A stretch of DNA of 64,000 nt. Origin: Algibacter lectus (GTDB lineage Bacteria; Bacteroidota; Bacteroidia; Flavobacteriales; Flavobacteriaceae). The DNA is taken from contig NZ_FOLN01000011.1 of assembly GCF_900112395.1 (NCBI RefSeq), forward strand, positions 99,900 through 163,899, in the 5' to 3' direction. Shown in pieces: positions 17,905-26,948 of this stretch (positions are counted from its first letter, which is position 1; each line of letters starts with the position of its first letter). A model generated the notes under the pieces. That model was not told where the DNA came from. It did no database searches and saw only the letters and a program-made list of their open reading frames with translations. Made by a program: the position numbers and the translations under genes.

Positions 17905-19014
17905 ATGAACGTATTAAAAATAGCATTTTTAAGCCTACTATTAAGTGTGGTATCTTGCGATAAAACAGTAAAAACTGAAACAGCAAGCGAAACTGAAACG
18001 GCAACTATTGAAGCTCCAGCAAAATTTAAATATTGGAACTGGATTACTGTTGGTCATAAAAAATCAGACTCTGCATACACGGCACATTTCAACAAATTAA
18101 AAAGTAATGGTATCGATGCCGTTTTAATGAACACAGGTGCCGATCCAAAACTATTAAAGCGCCTTGCTCCTCTTGCTAACAAAGCTGGTTTAGAGGTTCA
18201 CGCATGGATGTTTACTACAAACAGACCAGGCGATTCTATTGCTCTACAACACCCAGAATGGTATATGGTAAGCCGTAGCGGAAAATCTTGTTTCGATGAG
18301 CGTCCTTACGTAAACTACTACCAATGGTTATCACCAAGTCATCCAGAAGCTAGAAAACACATTTTAAGCTTGGTTGAAGGTTTGTCTAAAGTTGAAGGTG
18401 TTGCTAGTGTACACTTAGATTATATTCGTTACCCAGACATTTATTTACCAATAGGTTTACTTCCTAAATACGATTTAAAACAAGAAGAAGAATTACCAGA
18501 TTTCGATTTCGATTATTCTGATGCTAGTGTAGAAAAATTCATGGCGCTTCATCATAAAGATCCTCGCAAAATGGAAAACCCTGCTATAGATATTGAGTGG
18601 AAAAACTTTCGTTTAAACGAAATTAAATCTTTGGTTAACGAAGCTTATGATGTGGTACACAAACACAATAAAAAATTAAGTGCAGCTGTATTTCCTTATC
18701 CTGAAATGGCAGACCACATGGTTCGTCAACGTTGGGATAAATGGAAAATCGATATGGTTTTACCAATGATTTACTACAACTTTTATAACGAAGAATTAGA
18801 TTGGATTGGTTACGCAACAAAACAAGGTATTGACGATTTAGAAGGTCGCCCAACCGAATTGCATACCGGTTTATACACACCAAAATTAAGCGTACCCGAT
18901 TTAAAATCGGCTATACAATTAGCGAAAGATAATGGCGCCAATGGTGTTGCTTTTTTCGATGATTATAGCATGTCTGACGAACAATTTGAAGTCATTAAAA
19001 ATTCTAAAGAATAA
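17905..19014 (+). CDS. Putative GHL10-type glycoside hydrolase-like lipoprotein
   Basis: A 369-residue lipoprotein (LLLSVVSC) with a TIM-barrel-like domain from about residue 45. The signature VHLDYIRYPD (D172) is typical of the glycosyl-hydrolase-like 10 group (DUF187/GHL10), and the later segment DMVLPMIYYNFY fits a barrel strand. Members of this group are mostly uncharacterised. It lies between the CBM9-like protein and a GH92 mannosidase with 6 bp gaps, so a role in removing a sugar or a non-sugar decoration from the N-glycan or glycopeptide is plausible. The exact reaction is unknown. Confidence 0.7.
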   Translation: MNVLKIAFLSLLLSVVSCDKTVKTETASETETATIEAPAKFKYWNWITVGHKKSDSAYTAHFNKLKSNGIDAVLMNTGADPKLLKRLAPLANKAGLEVHAWMFTTNRPGDSIALQHPEWYMVSRSGKSCFDERPYVNYYQWLSPSHPEARKHILSLVEGLSKVEGVASVHLDYIRYPDIYLPIGLLPKYDLKQEEELPDFDFDYSDASVEKFMALHHKDPRKMENPAIDIEWKNFRLNEIKSLVNEAYDVVHKHNKKLSAAVFPYPEMADHMVRQRWDKWKIDMVLPMIYYNFYNEELDWIGYATKQGIDDLEGRPTELHTGLYTPKLSVPDLKSAIQLAKDNGANGVAFFDDYSMSDEQFEVIKNSKE

Positions 19015-19020
19015 ATTATC

Positions 19021-21267
19021 ATGAACAAAAGTGTTTATATCGTTTTACTAACCCTTTGTTTTTATGCTTGTAAAAAAGAAACACAAGTTGAAGCAAAACC
19101 AACAACACTAACCGCTTTTGTTAATACATTTATCGGTACCGATGGCCCAGGGAATACGTACCCTGGAGCCACTGTTCCGTTTGGTATGGTGCAATTAAGC
19201 CCAGATCATGGCATACCAGGTTGGGATAGAATTGCAGGGTATTTTTATCAAGATTCTATCATTTCTGGATTTTCACACACACATCTTAGTGGTACAGGTG
19301 CCGGCGATATGTACGATATTTTGGTCATGCCAACTAACAGTCGTTTTTCAGAAAAAATTAAAGCCAATAACTTCAAACCGTTTTCTAGTTTCTCTCACGA
19401 TAACGAAACGGCTTCACCGGGTTATTACAGCGTAATGTTATCCGATTTCGGTATTAAAGCAGAAGTTACAGCAACGCGACGCACAGGTATTCATCAATAT
19501 ACTTTCCCGAAGGATAGTTTATCACAAATTCATATTGATTTAGGGTATTCTCTAAACTGGGATAAGCCTACAGACACTCACTTTAAAGTGGTCGATAACG
19601 AAACTATAGAAGGTTACAGAATGTCTAAAGGTTGGGCTAGAGACCAACGTTTATTTTTTGTTATAAAATTATCAAAACCTTTTAAATCTTATAATCTTTT
19701 AGAAGATAACAAACCTGCAACTTCGCCATTAAAAGGAATAAACACCAAATTAATTCTTGATTTCGATACTAACGAAAACGAACAGATTGTTTTAAAAACA
19801 GGCTTATCTACAGGTAGTATTGACGGCGCATACAAATCTATTGCTACGGAAGCGCCTAGTTTCGATTTTGAAGCTTACAAACAACAAGCCGATAGCACTT
19901 GGAACCAACAATTACAAAAAATTACGATTGAAACTTATGATGTTGAAAAGAAAACTATTTTCTACACCATGCTATATCAATCGATGTTAGCACCAACTTT
20001 ATTAAGCGATTTAAATGGCGATTATAAAGGTGCAAACGACACCATAATGAACGCCAAAAACTACGATAGATACGATACCTTTTCGTTGTGGGACACCTAT
20101 CGCGCGGCACATCCTTTACATACAATTCTGCACCCAAAACGTGTGTCTAACATGGTAAACTCTTTATTAGCGCATTACAACGAAACCGGTTTACTGCCCG
20201 TTTGGTCTATGCAAGGTAACGAAACCAACATGATGATTGGTTACCACGCTGTGCCTGTAATTGTTGATGCTTATTTTAAAGGTATTGAAGATTTTGATGC
20301 CGAATTAGCTTTTGAAGCTTGTAAAGCCAGCGCCATGGATCAGTCAAGACAAATTGATGATTACATGACTTACGGTTATGTACCTATTGATGAAAGTCAC
20401 GAAAATTGGTCGGTTTCAAAAACATTAGAATATGCTTATGATGACTGGTGTATTGCGCAATTCGCCAAAGCTTTAGGTAAAACGAAAGACTATACAACAT
20501 TTTCAAAACGTGCTAATTACTGGAAAAACATATACGACGATTCTAGCACTTTTATGAGACCGAAATATAAAAACGGTACCTTTATAGAAGATTTTATTCC
20601 GAAGGATTACACTCCTTATTTTTGTGAAAGTAACGCTTGGCAATATGTTTGGTCTGTACCTCACGATATTGAAGGTCTAGTATCTACCATAGGAAAAGAA
20701 ACAGCCTTCGAGAAAAAGTTAGATTCCATGTTTTCTTATTATCCTTTAAAAGAAGATAAACTTCCTATTTTTAGTACTGGAATGATTGGCCAATACGCCC
20801 ACGGTAACGAACCGAGTCATCATGTTGCTTACTTATACAACTACATTGGCAAACCATGGAAAACACAAGAAAAAGTTAGAGAAATTCTACAAACTCAATA
20901 TAAAAATGCACCTAACGGACACTGCGGAAATGAAGATTGCGGACAAATGTCGTCTTGGTATATTTTTAGTAGTTTAGGGTTTTATCCGGTAAATCCGGCA
21001 CAAGGTATTTATAGTTTTGGTGCGCCGTTGCACGATAAAGCAACCATTCATTTAGAAAATGGACATAGCTTTACGGTTTCCGCAGAAAATAATAGCGACA
21101 CCAATAAGTATATTCAATCTATTACCCTTAACGGAAAAAAAATCCATCAAAGTTATATTTCTCATAAAACCATTATGCAAGGTGGCGAGTTGGTTTTTGT
21201 TATGGGGGACACACCAAACAAGGATGATAAATTCCTAATGGCACCATCATCAGAAGTATTTAATTAA
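19021..21267 (+). CDS. GH92 alpha-mannosidase, lipoprotein
   Basis: A 748-residue lipoprotein (short signal ending LCFYAC) with the GH92 N-terminal sandwich (FIGTDGPGNTYPGATVPFGM) and catalytic region. HGNEPSHH (E597) and GNEDCGQMSSWY (D639) match the mannosidase at 11674, so the two are paralogues of the same subtype. The gene is 6 bp downstream of the GHL10-like gene and 10 bp upstream of the aspartylglucosaminidase. Likely role: alpha-mannose trimming of N-glycan arms before core cleavage. Confidence 0.92.
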   Translation: MNKSVYIVLLTLCFYACKKETQVEAKPTTLTAFVNTFIGTDGPGNTYPGATVPFGMVQLSPDHGIPGWDRIAGYFYQDSIISGFSHTHLSGTGAGDMYDILVMPTNSRFSEKIKANNFKPFSSFSHDNETASPGYYSVMLSDFGIKAEVTATRRTGIHQYTFPKDSLSQIHIDLGYSLNWDKPTDTHFKVVDNETIEGYRMSKGWARDQRLFFVIKLSKPFKSYNLLEDNKPATSPLKGINTKLILDFDTNENEQIVLKTGLSTGSIDGAYKSIATEAPSFDFEAYKQQADSTWNQQLQKITIETYDVEKKTIFYTMLYQSMLAPTLLSDLNGDYKGANDTIMNAKNYDRYDTFSLWDTYRAAHPLHTILHPKRVSNMVNSLLAHYNETGLLPVWSMQGNETNMMIGYHAVPVIVDAYFKGIEDFDAELAFEACKASAMDQSRQIDDYMTYGYVPIDESHENWSVSKTLEYAYDDWCIAQFAKALGKTKDYTTFSKRANYWKNIYDDSSTFMRPKYKNGTFIEDFIPKDYTPYFCESNAWQYVWSVPHDIEGLVSTIGKETAFEKKLDSMFSYYPLKEDKLPIFSTGMIGQYAHGNEPSHHVAYLYNYIGKPWKTQEKVREILQTQYKNAPNGHCGNEDCGQMSSWYIFSSLGFYPVNPAQGIYSFGAPLHDKATIHLENGHSFTVSAENNSDTNKYIQSITLNGKKIHQSYISHKTIMQGGELVFVMGDTPNKDDKFLMAPSSEVFN

Positions 21268-21277
21268 CTATTAAGTT

Positions 21278-22300
21278 ATGTCGAGTAGAAGAAAATTTAT
21301 AAAAAAAGCAGCATTAGGTTCTGTGGCATTAAGCGCATTTAGTGCGTGCGGTGTTCAAGCCTCCAATGCAACAACAGCTCCAAAAGAAGCGCCAATAAAA
21401 ACCGCAAAAAAACCATTAATTATTTCTACTTGGAATCATGGTTTAGCGGCAAACCAAGCTACTTGGGAGGCACTAAATGCAGGTAAATCTGGACTTACTG
21501 CCATAGAAAAAGGCCTAAATATTTCTGAAGCCGATCCAAAAGTTCGAAGTGTTGGGTATGGCGGACTTCCCGATAGAGAAGGTAAAGTAACGCTAGATGC
21601 TTGTATTATGGACCAAAATAGTGATTGTGGTTCAGTATCTTTTTTACAAGGTATAAAACACCCTATTTCGGTTGCAAAAAAGGTTTTAGAAGAAACACCA
21701 CACGTGATGTTATCTGGTCAAGGCGCTTTAAATTTTGCTTTATCCCAAGGTTTTAAAGAAGAAAACTTACTGACACCAGAATCTGAAAAAGCCTGGAAAA
21801 ACTGGTTAGAAAAATCGAAATACCAACCTGTAATAAACATTGAAAACCACGATACCATTAGTATGCTTGTTATTGATAAAGACGGAAACCTAACTGGTGG
21901 CTGTACAACAAGCGGAGCCGCATGGAAAATGCACGGTCGCGTTGGAGACTCCCCTATTATTGGTTCTGGATTATTTTTAGATAATGAAGTGGGTGCCGCT
22001 GCCGCAACAGGTTTAGGCGAAGCCGTAATTAGAACGGCCGGAAGCGCTATGGTTGTAGAACTTATGCGCCAAGGTTTATCGCCAAATGAAGCTTGTAAAA
22101 CCATTGTAGAACGCATTTACAACAAACATAAAAACCATAAAGACATGCCTTATTTGCAAGTTGGTTTTATAGCCATAAATAAGCAAGGTGAATATGGTGG
22201 TTATAGCTTACGTGGTGGTTTCAATTTCGCAGTTTGCGATGCCGATAACGGAAACCGAATGGAGAAACCTGATTTTAAAATGACTTGGAAAGATAAATAA
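21278..22300 (+). CDS. N4-(beta-N-acetylglucosaminyl)-L-asparaginase (aspartylglucosaminidase), Tat-type signal
   Basis: An N-terminal nucleophile hydrolase that splits GlcNAc-Asn, the last bond left after an N-glycan and its peptide have been degraded. The 340-residue precursor begins with a twin-arginine-like signal (SSRRKFIKK) ending in a possible lipobox (LSAFSAC), so it is folded before export. Self-cleavage should fall between D192 and T193 in HDTISMLV, making T193 the catalytic N-terminal residue. The second signature, GRVGDSPIIGSGLFLDNEVG, is also present. It is co-transcribed with GH92 and GH20 and fits an N-glycoprotein pathway. A plain isoaspartyl peptidase is less likely given the context and motifs. 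Confidence 0.9.
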   Translation: MSSRRKFIKKAALGSVALSAFSACGVQASNATTAPKEAPIKTAKKPLIISTWNHGLAANQATWEALNAGKSGLTAIEKGLNISEADPKVRSVGYGGLPDREGKVTLDACIMDQNSDCGSVSFLQGIKHPISVAKKVLEETPHVMLSGQGALNFALSQGFKEENLLTPESEKAWKNWLEKSKYQPVINIENHDTISMLVIDKDGNLTGGCTTSGAAWKMHGRVGDSPIIGSGLFLDNEVGAAAATGLGEAVIRTAGSAMVVELMRQGLSPNEACKTIVERIYNKHKNHKDMPYLQVGFIAINKQGEYGGYSLRGGFNFAVCDADNGNRMEKPDFKMTWKDK

Positions 22301-24645
22301 TGACCCTAATGAAAAATAAATTATACAGACCCTTTTTAGCAACTGCTATTTACCTATTAACACTAACAGCTTGCCAAGAAAAAACACCTAAAATTTATAC
22401 GGAAGCTGATATTAATATCATTCCTAAAATTGAAAAGGTTCAAATAAATCCGGGCGTTTTTGAATTTAATAAAAACACCACGTTTGCTGTTTCTAATGAT
22501 GAACAAAAAAATGCTGCTACATTATTACAAGATAAATTTAAACTAGCAGCGAATTGGGATTTAGCAATCACCGATGCTTCAGAAAAAAGTAATACTGTTA
22601 GCTTTAAAGAAGACATAAACTTAGCGGAAGAAACTTATAAATTAACTGTTACAGATGCACAAATAACTATTGAAGCTTCTGGCAATTCAGGATATTTATA
22701 TGCTGTGCAATCTTTACGTCAATTACTACCAACAGCTATTGAAAGTAAAAACGTGGTGAGTGATATTTCATGGGAAATTCCAAATATTGAAATTGAAGAT
22801 AGCCCGCGTTTTCAATATCGCGGCTTAATGCTCGATTTATCACGTCATTTTTTCGACGCAGCTTATATCAAAGAAACAATCGATGCCATATCTATGTTAA
22901 AAATGAATGTATTGCACCTTCATTTAGTAGACGATCAAGGTTGGAGAATCGAAATAAAAAAATATCCAAAACTAACTGAAGTTGGTGCATGGCGTGTAGA
23001 CCAAGAAGATATTCCTTGGAATTCTAGAACTAAAAATAGCCCTGATGATGAAGCTACTTACGGTGGTTTTTTAACACAAGAAGAACTTAAAGATATTGTA
23101 GCTTACGCACAATTAAAAGGTATCGATGTAATACCAGAAATAGAAATGCCTGCCCATGTTTCTAGTGCTATTGCAGCATACCCAGAATTATCATGTTTAG
23201 CAGAACCTATTGGTGTGCCATCGGGAGCCTTATGGCCAATTACAGATATTTATTGTGCAGGTAAAGAACATACTTTTGAGTTTTTAGAAGATGTTTTAAC
23301 TGAAGTTATGGATATATTTCCATCAAAATACATTCATATTGGTGGTGATGAAGCCACAAAAACCAATTGGAAAACCTGCCCGCATTGTCAAAAAAGAATT
23401 AAAGATGAAGATTTAGAAGGTGTTGAAGAACTTCAAAGTTATTTCATCAAAAGAATAGAAAAATTTATCAATTCTAAAGGAAAAAAACTTGTAGGTTGGG
23501 ATGAAATTTTAGAAGGCGGTTTAGCTCCTGACGCTACTGTAATGAGCTGGCGTGGTTTTAAAGGTGGATTAGAAGCTGCAGCGCAAGGTCACGATGTGAT
23601 TATGACACCTGTTTCGCATTCTTATTTCGATTATTTCCAAGGCCCACCAGAGCAAGAACCTGCTGGAGGTGGTGGTTTTACACCTTTAAACAAGGTATAT
23701 CAATTTGACCCAGTTGTAGAAACGATGAGCGATGCCGAAGCGAAACACGTTTTAGGCGGACAAGCCAATTTATGGGCTGAACATGTGCCAACAACTTCGC
23801 ATTCTCAATATATGATTTTCCCAAGATTAACGGCTTTAGCCGAAACCGTTTGGAGTTCTAAAAACTTAAGAGATTGGGACGATTTCTCTAGACGATTACC
23901 AGCTGCTTTTGAGCGTTATGAATATTTAGGCATAAACTATTCAAAAAGTTCATTTATTGTAACCTCTAAAATGGAAACGAGTGTTGAAAACAAAACGGTA
24001 TCGTTAGTTTTACAAAATGAATATACAGTATCTGATATTCGTTATGCTTTAAATGATGAACCTTTAAATAGCGGTTCAAAACATTATACAGAACCTATTA
24101 TTTTATCTAAAACGACTGCTGTAAAAGCTGGCTTATTTAAAGATGATGTTTTAGTTGGAAACGTTTTTAAAGACACAGTGAAGTTCCACAATGCAGTAGC
24201 TCATAAAACCACTTACCAAACAGAATACCATAAAAGGTACCAAGGTGTTGGCGCATATAATTTAGTAAATACACTAAGAGGTACTAAAAACTTTAGAGAT
24301 GGTAGATGGCAAGGTTGGTTAAATTCTGCTACCGAAATCACTATCGATTTAGAAAAAGAAACGCCAATCAACAAGGTTACTATTGGTAGTATGGAAAATC
24401 AAAAAAATGGCATCTACTACCCAACTTTAATTCAGGTTTTCACCTCTAAAGATGGTGAAACATTTAAAGAGACCGTTGCTTTTAAAAGACCATACGTCGA
24501 TAGCTCTGAACCTGAACTGAAAGATTTTATATTAGAGTGTAAAGCAGAATCTGCACGATTTGTGAAAGTAAAAGTAAGCACTTCTAAAAATGAAAAGAAT
24601 ACCAACGAAGGTTGGTTATTTATAGACGAAATACTAATCGATTAA
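22300..24645 (+). CDS. GH20 beta-N-acetylhexosaminidase, lipoprotein, with C-terminal accessory domains
   Basis: A 781-residue lipoprotein (LLTLTAC) whose start overlaps the stop of the aspartylglucosaminidase gene (TAATG), a sign of translational coupling; an ATG three codons later is an alternative. It has the GH20b domain, the barrel with LVDDQGWR, catalytic D350-E351 in HIGGDE and a C-P-H-C motif just after it. From about residue 560 there is a chitobiase-type segment and a discoidin-like domain, the same plan as the protein at 3633. A strong hairpin overlaps the stop codon. Confidence 0.93.
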   Translation: MTLMKNKLYRPFLATAIYLLTLTACQEKTPKIYTEADINIIPKIEKVQINPGVFEFNKNTTFAVSNDEQKNAATLLQDKFKLAANWDLAITDASEKSNTVSFKEDINLAEETYKLTVTDAQITIEASGNSGYLYAVQSLRQLLPTAIESKNVVSDISWEIPNIEIEDSPRFQYRGLMLDLSRHFFDAAYIKETIDAISMLKMNVLHLHLVDDQGWRIEIKKYPKLTEVGAWRVDQEDIPWNSRTKNSPDDEATYGGFLTQEELKDIVAYAQLKGIDVIPEIEMPAHVSSAIAAYPELSCLAEPIGVPSGALWPITDIYCAGKEHTFEFLEDVLTEVMDIFPSKYIHIGGDEATKTNWKTCPHCQKRIKDEDLEGVEELQSYFIKRIEKFINSKGKKLVGWDEILEGGLAPDATVMSWRGFKGGLEAAAQGHDVIMTPVSHSYFDYFQGPPEQEPAGGGGFTPLNKVYQFDPVVETMSDAEAKHVLGGQANLWAEHVPTTSHSQYMIFPRLTALAETVWSSKNLRDWDDFSRRLPAAFERYEYLGINYSKSSFIVTSKMETSVENKTVSLVLQNEYTVSDIRYALNDEPLNSGSKHYTEPIILSKTTAVKAGLFKDDVLVGNVFKDTVKFHNAVAHKTTYQTEYHKRYQGVGAYNLVNTLRGTKNFRDGRWQGWLNSATEITIDLEKETPINKVTIGSMENQKNGIYYPTLIQVFTSKDGETFKETVAFKRPYVDSSEPELKDFILECKAESARFVKVKVSTSKNEKNTNEGWLFIDEILID

Positions 24646-24662
24646 AATTCGATTAGTATTTC
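24628..24662. terminator. 14-bp hairpin overlapping the GH20 stop codon
   Basis: GAAATACTAATCGA (24628-24641) and TCGATTAGTATTTC (24649-24662) are perfect complements around a 7-base loop that contains the stop codon. There is no clear T-run after it, so it may be an RNA-stability or partial attenuation element rather than a full terminator. It sits before the largest gap (83 bp) of the first block. Confidence 0.55.
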
Positions 24663-24728
24663 TGTTATACTAAGTAAATACCGCTTAATTTAGATGCTGT
24701 AATAACCATCTATAAACATCCCTACACG

Positions 24729-26948
24729 ATGATAAAAAAGCTTTTTATTGTATCTATCCTAATAAACACCTTGGCTGTAAATGCGCAAGAATTCACTAAA
24801 TATGTAAATCCGTTTATAGGAACTTCAAACTTTGGAGCCACCAATCCTGGAGCCATTGCACCACGAGGTATGGTAAGTGTATCTCCTTTCAACGTGGCGG
24901 GAACTCAAAATACATTAGAAAAAGATAGTCGATGGTTATCTAACCCTTATGTGAACGAAAACACCTTTTTAACAGGCTATTCCCACGTCAATTTAAGCGG
25001 TGTTGGTTGTCCAGATTTAGGTGTTATCCTTTTAATGCCAACCACAGGTGATGTTGAAACCAATCATTTAAAATACGGAAGTACCTACACCAACGAAACA
25101 GCCAAAGCAGGTTATTACTCTAATGTTTTAACAAAATATAATATTAAGGTTGAAACCACAACAACTACCAGAACGGGTATTTCTAGATATACATTCCCGA
25201 AAGGACAATCGAACATTTTATTAAATTTAGGATTAGGCTTAACGAATGAGGAAGGTGCCGCTATAAAAATAGTATCGCCAACAGAAATTGAAGGTATGCG
25301 CACTGTGGGCTCATTTTGCTATTACAAACCCGAAGAAGCCTATCCGGTTTATTTCGTTGCAAAATTTAGTAAACCTGCAACAAATTATGGTGTTTGGAAA
25401 ACTCCTAAAAAATATAAGGGCGCTGAAGCTGCTTGGATGCCATACAATGGAAAACCAAGACTTATGGAAGGTTATCGCAAAGAAGTTTTAGGCGATAGTA
25501 TTGGGAGTTATTTTTCTTATCAATTTGAAAAACCAACCCAAGTAGAAGTTAAAATTGGAGTTTCATATGTGAGTATTGAAAATGCACGCGAAAATTTAGA
25601 GCAAGAAACACAAGATTTCAGTTTTGAAACCATACACCAACAAGCCGAATCAAACTGGGAACAACAACTATCTAAAATCAAAGTTGAAGGCGGCACGGAA
25701 GATGATAAAACCATTTTTTACACAGCTCTTTACCACACGCTAATTCACCCAAATATTTTAAATGATTTTAATGGTGAATACCCAAAAATGGCAACCCGAG
25801 AAACTTTAAAGACTGAAAACACCCGATTTACAGTGTTTTCATTTTGGGATACCTACAGAAACCTTCACGCTTTGATGTCTTTGGTTTACCCGAAGCAACA
25901 ATCGGATATGGTTAAAAGTATGCTTGATATTTATGATGAAAGTGGCTGGTTACCAAAATGGGAACTCAACGCTACCGAAACCACAACTATGGTGGGAGAT
26001 CCTGCAGGTATTATTTTAACGGATACCTATTTAAAAGGCATCACCGATTTCGATATTGAAAAAGCCTATGAAGCTATGGTAAAAAGTGCCGATGCTTTAG
26101 AAAATAATCCGTTACGACCTGGTATTCAACCGTATATTGAAAATGGCTATTTAAACACCGATCAAAATGGTTCGGTTTCTACCACTCAAGAATATAACGC
26201 CACCGATTATTCCATTTCACTATTAGCCAAAGCGCTAAATAAAAAAGACGATTACCAACGTTTTTCTAAACGTTCCATTTCATATAGAAAACTATTTGAT
26301 AAAGACTTAAAACTCTTACGCCCGCGTAATGCAGACGGTACTTGGCACGAACCTTTCGATCCGTTAGCTGGAGCAAATTTCACTAAAAATATTGGTTTTA
26401 TAGAAGGCAACGCTTGGCAATATGCCTTTATGGTATCGCATGATATTAAAGGCTTAATGAAACTTATGGGTGGTAAAAAAGGTTTTAGCGAACAACTTCA
26501 AAAGGTATTTAGCACCAAACAATTCGATATGGCAAACGAGCCCGATATTGCTTATCCTTATTTATTCAATTATGTAAAAGGTGAAGAATGGCGCACGCAA
26601 CAATTAGTGCATGAGCTAATGGATGAATATTTCCAAAACAAACCTGCTGGCTTACCAGGCAATGATGATACAGGCACCATGTCGGCTTGGTTAATTTATA
26701 GCATGATGGGTATTTATCCTGTATCTCCTGGAGATCCTATTTATACGATATCAACACCTGTTTTCGATAAAATAACTATCGATTTAGACTCGAATTATTA
26801 CCAAGGAAAAACGCTTGTTATTGAAAAATCGGGTACTGAAAAAGGTATTATAAACACAATTCAACTTGATGGTAAGGCGTATAATAGCTACTTCATTAAC
26901 CATTCAGATTTAATAAAAGGTTCAAAATTAAAAATCAATTTAAAATGA
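24729..26948 (+). CDS. GH92 alpha-mannosidase-like, divergent subtype
   Basis: A 739-residue secreted protein with an ordinary signal peptide (LINTLAVNAQ), no lipobox. The GH92 N-terminus is present (FIGTSNFGATNPGAIAPRGM), but the catalytic motifs differ from its neighbours: MANEPDIAY (E604) instead of HGNEPSHH, and GNDDTGTMSAW (D647) instead of GNEDCGQMSAW. This suggests another linkage, such as alpha-1,3, alpha-1,4 or a phosphorylated or otherwise substituted mannose. Its last bases overlap the PNGase F-like gene (ATGA), so the two are translated together and may work on the same glycan. The missing lipid anchor suggests a soluble periplasmic location. Confidence 0.88.
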   Translation: MIKKLFIVSILINTLAVNAQEFTKYVNPFIGTSNFGATNPGAIAPRGMVSVSPFNVAGTQNTLEKDSRWLSNPYVNENTFLTGYSHVNLSGVGCPDLGVILLMPTTGDVETNHLKYGSTYTNETAKAGYYSNVLTKYNIKVETTTTTRTGISRYTFPKGQSNILLNLGLGLTNEEGAAIKIVSPTEIEGMRTVGSFCYYKPEEAYPVYFVAKFSKPATNYGVWKTPKKYKGAEAAWMPYNGKPRLMEGYRKEVLGDSIGSYFSYQFEKPTQVEVKIGVSYVSIENARENLEQETQDFSFETIHQQAESNWEQQLSKIKVEGGTEDDKTIFYTALYHTLIHPNILNDFNGEYPKMATRETLKTENTRFTVFSFWDTYRNLHALMSLVYPKQQSDMVKSMLDIYDESGWLPKWELNATETTTMVGDPAGIILTDTYLKGITDFDIEKAYEAMVKSADALENNPLRPGIQPYIENGYLNTDQNGSVSTTQEYNATDYSISLLAKALNKKDDYQRFSKRSISYRKLFDKDLKLLRPRNADGTWHEPFDPLAGANFTKNIGFIEGNAWQYAFMVSHDIKGLMKLMGGKKGFSEQLQKVFSTKQFDMANEPDIAYPYLFNYVKGEEWRTQQLVHELMDEYFQNKPAGLPGNDDTGTMSAWLIYSMMGIYPVSPGDPIYTISTPVFDKITIDLDSNYYQGKTLVIEKSGTEKGIINTIQLDGKAYNSYFINHSDLIKGSKLKINLK

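Noticed and set aside
21718..22116. Minus-strand frame of 132 codons
   Set aside because: Antisense to the aspartylglucosaminidase gene, no recognisable domain.
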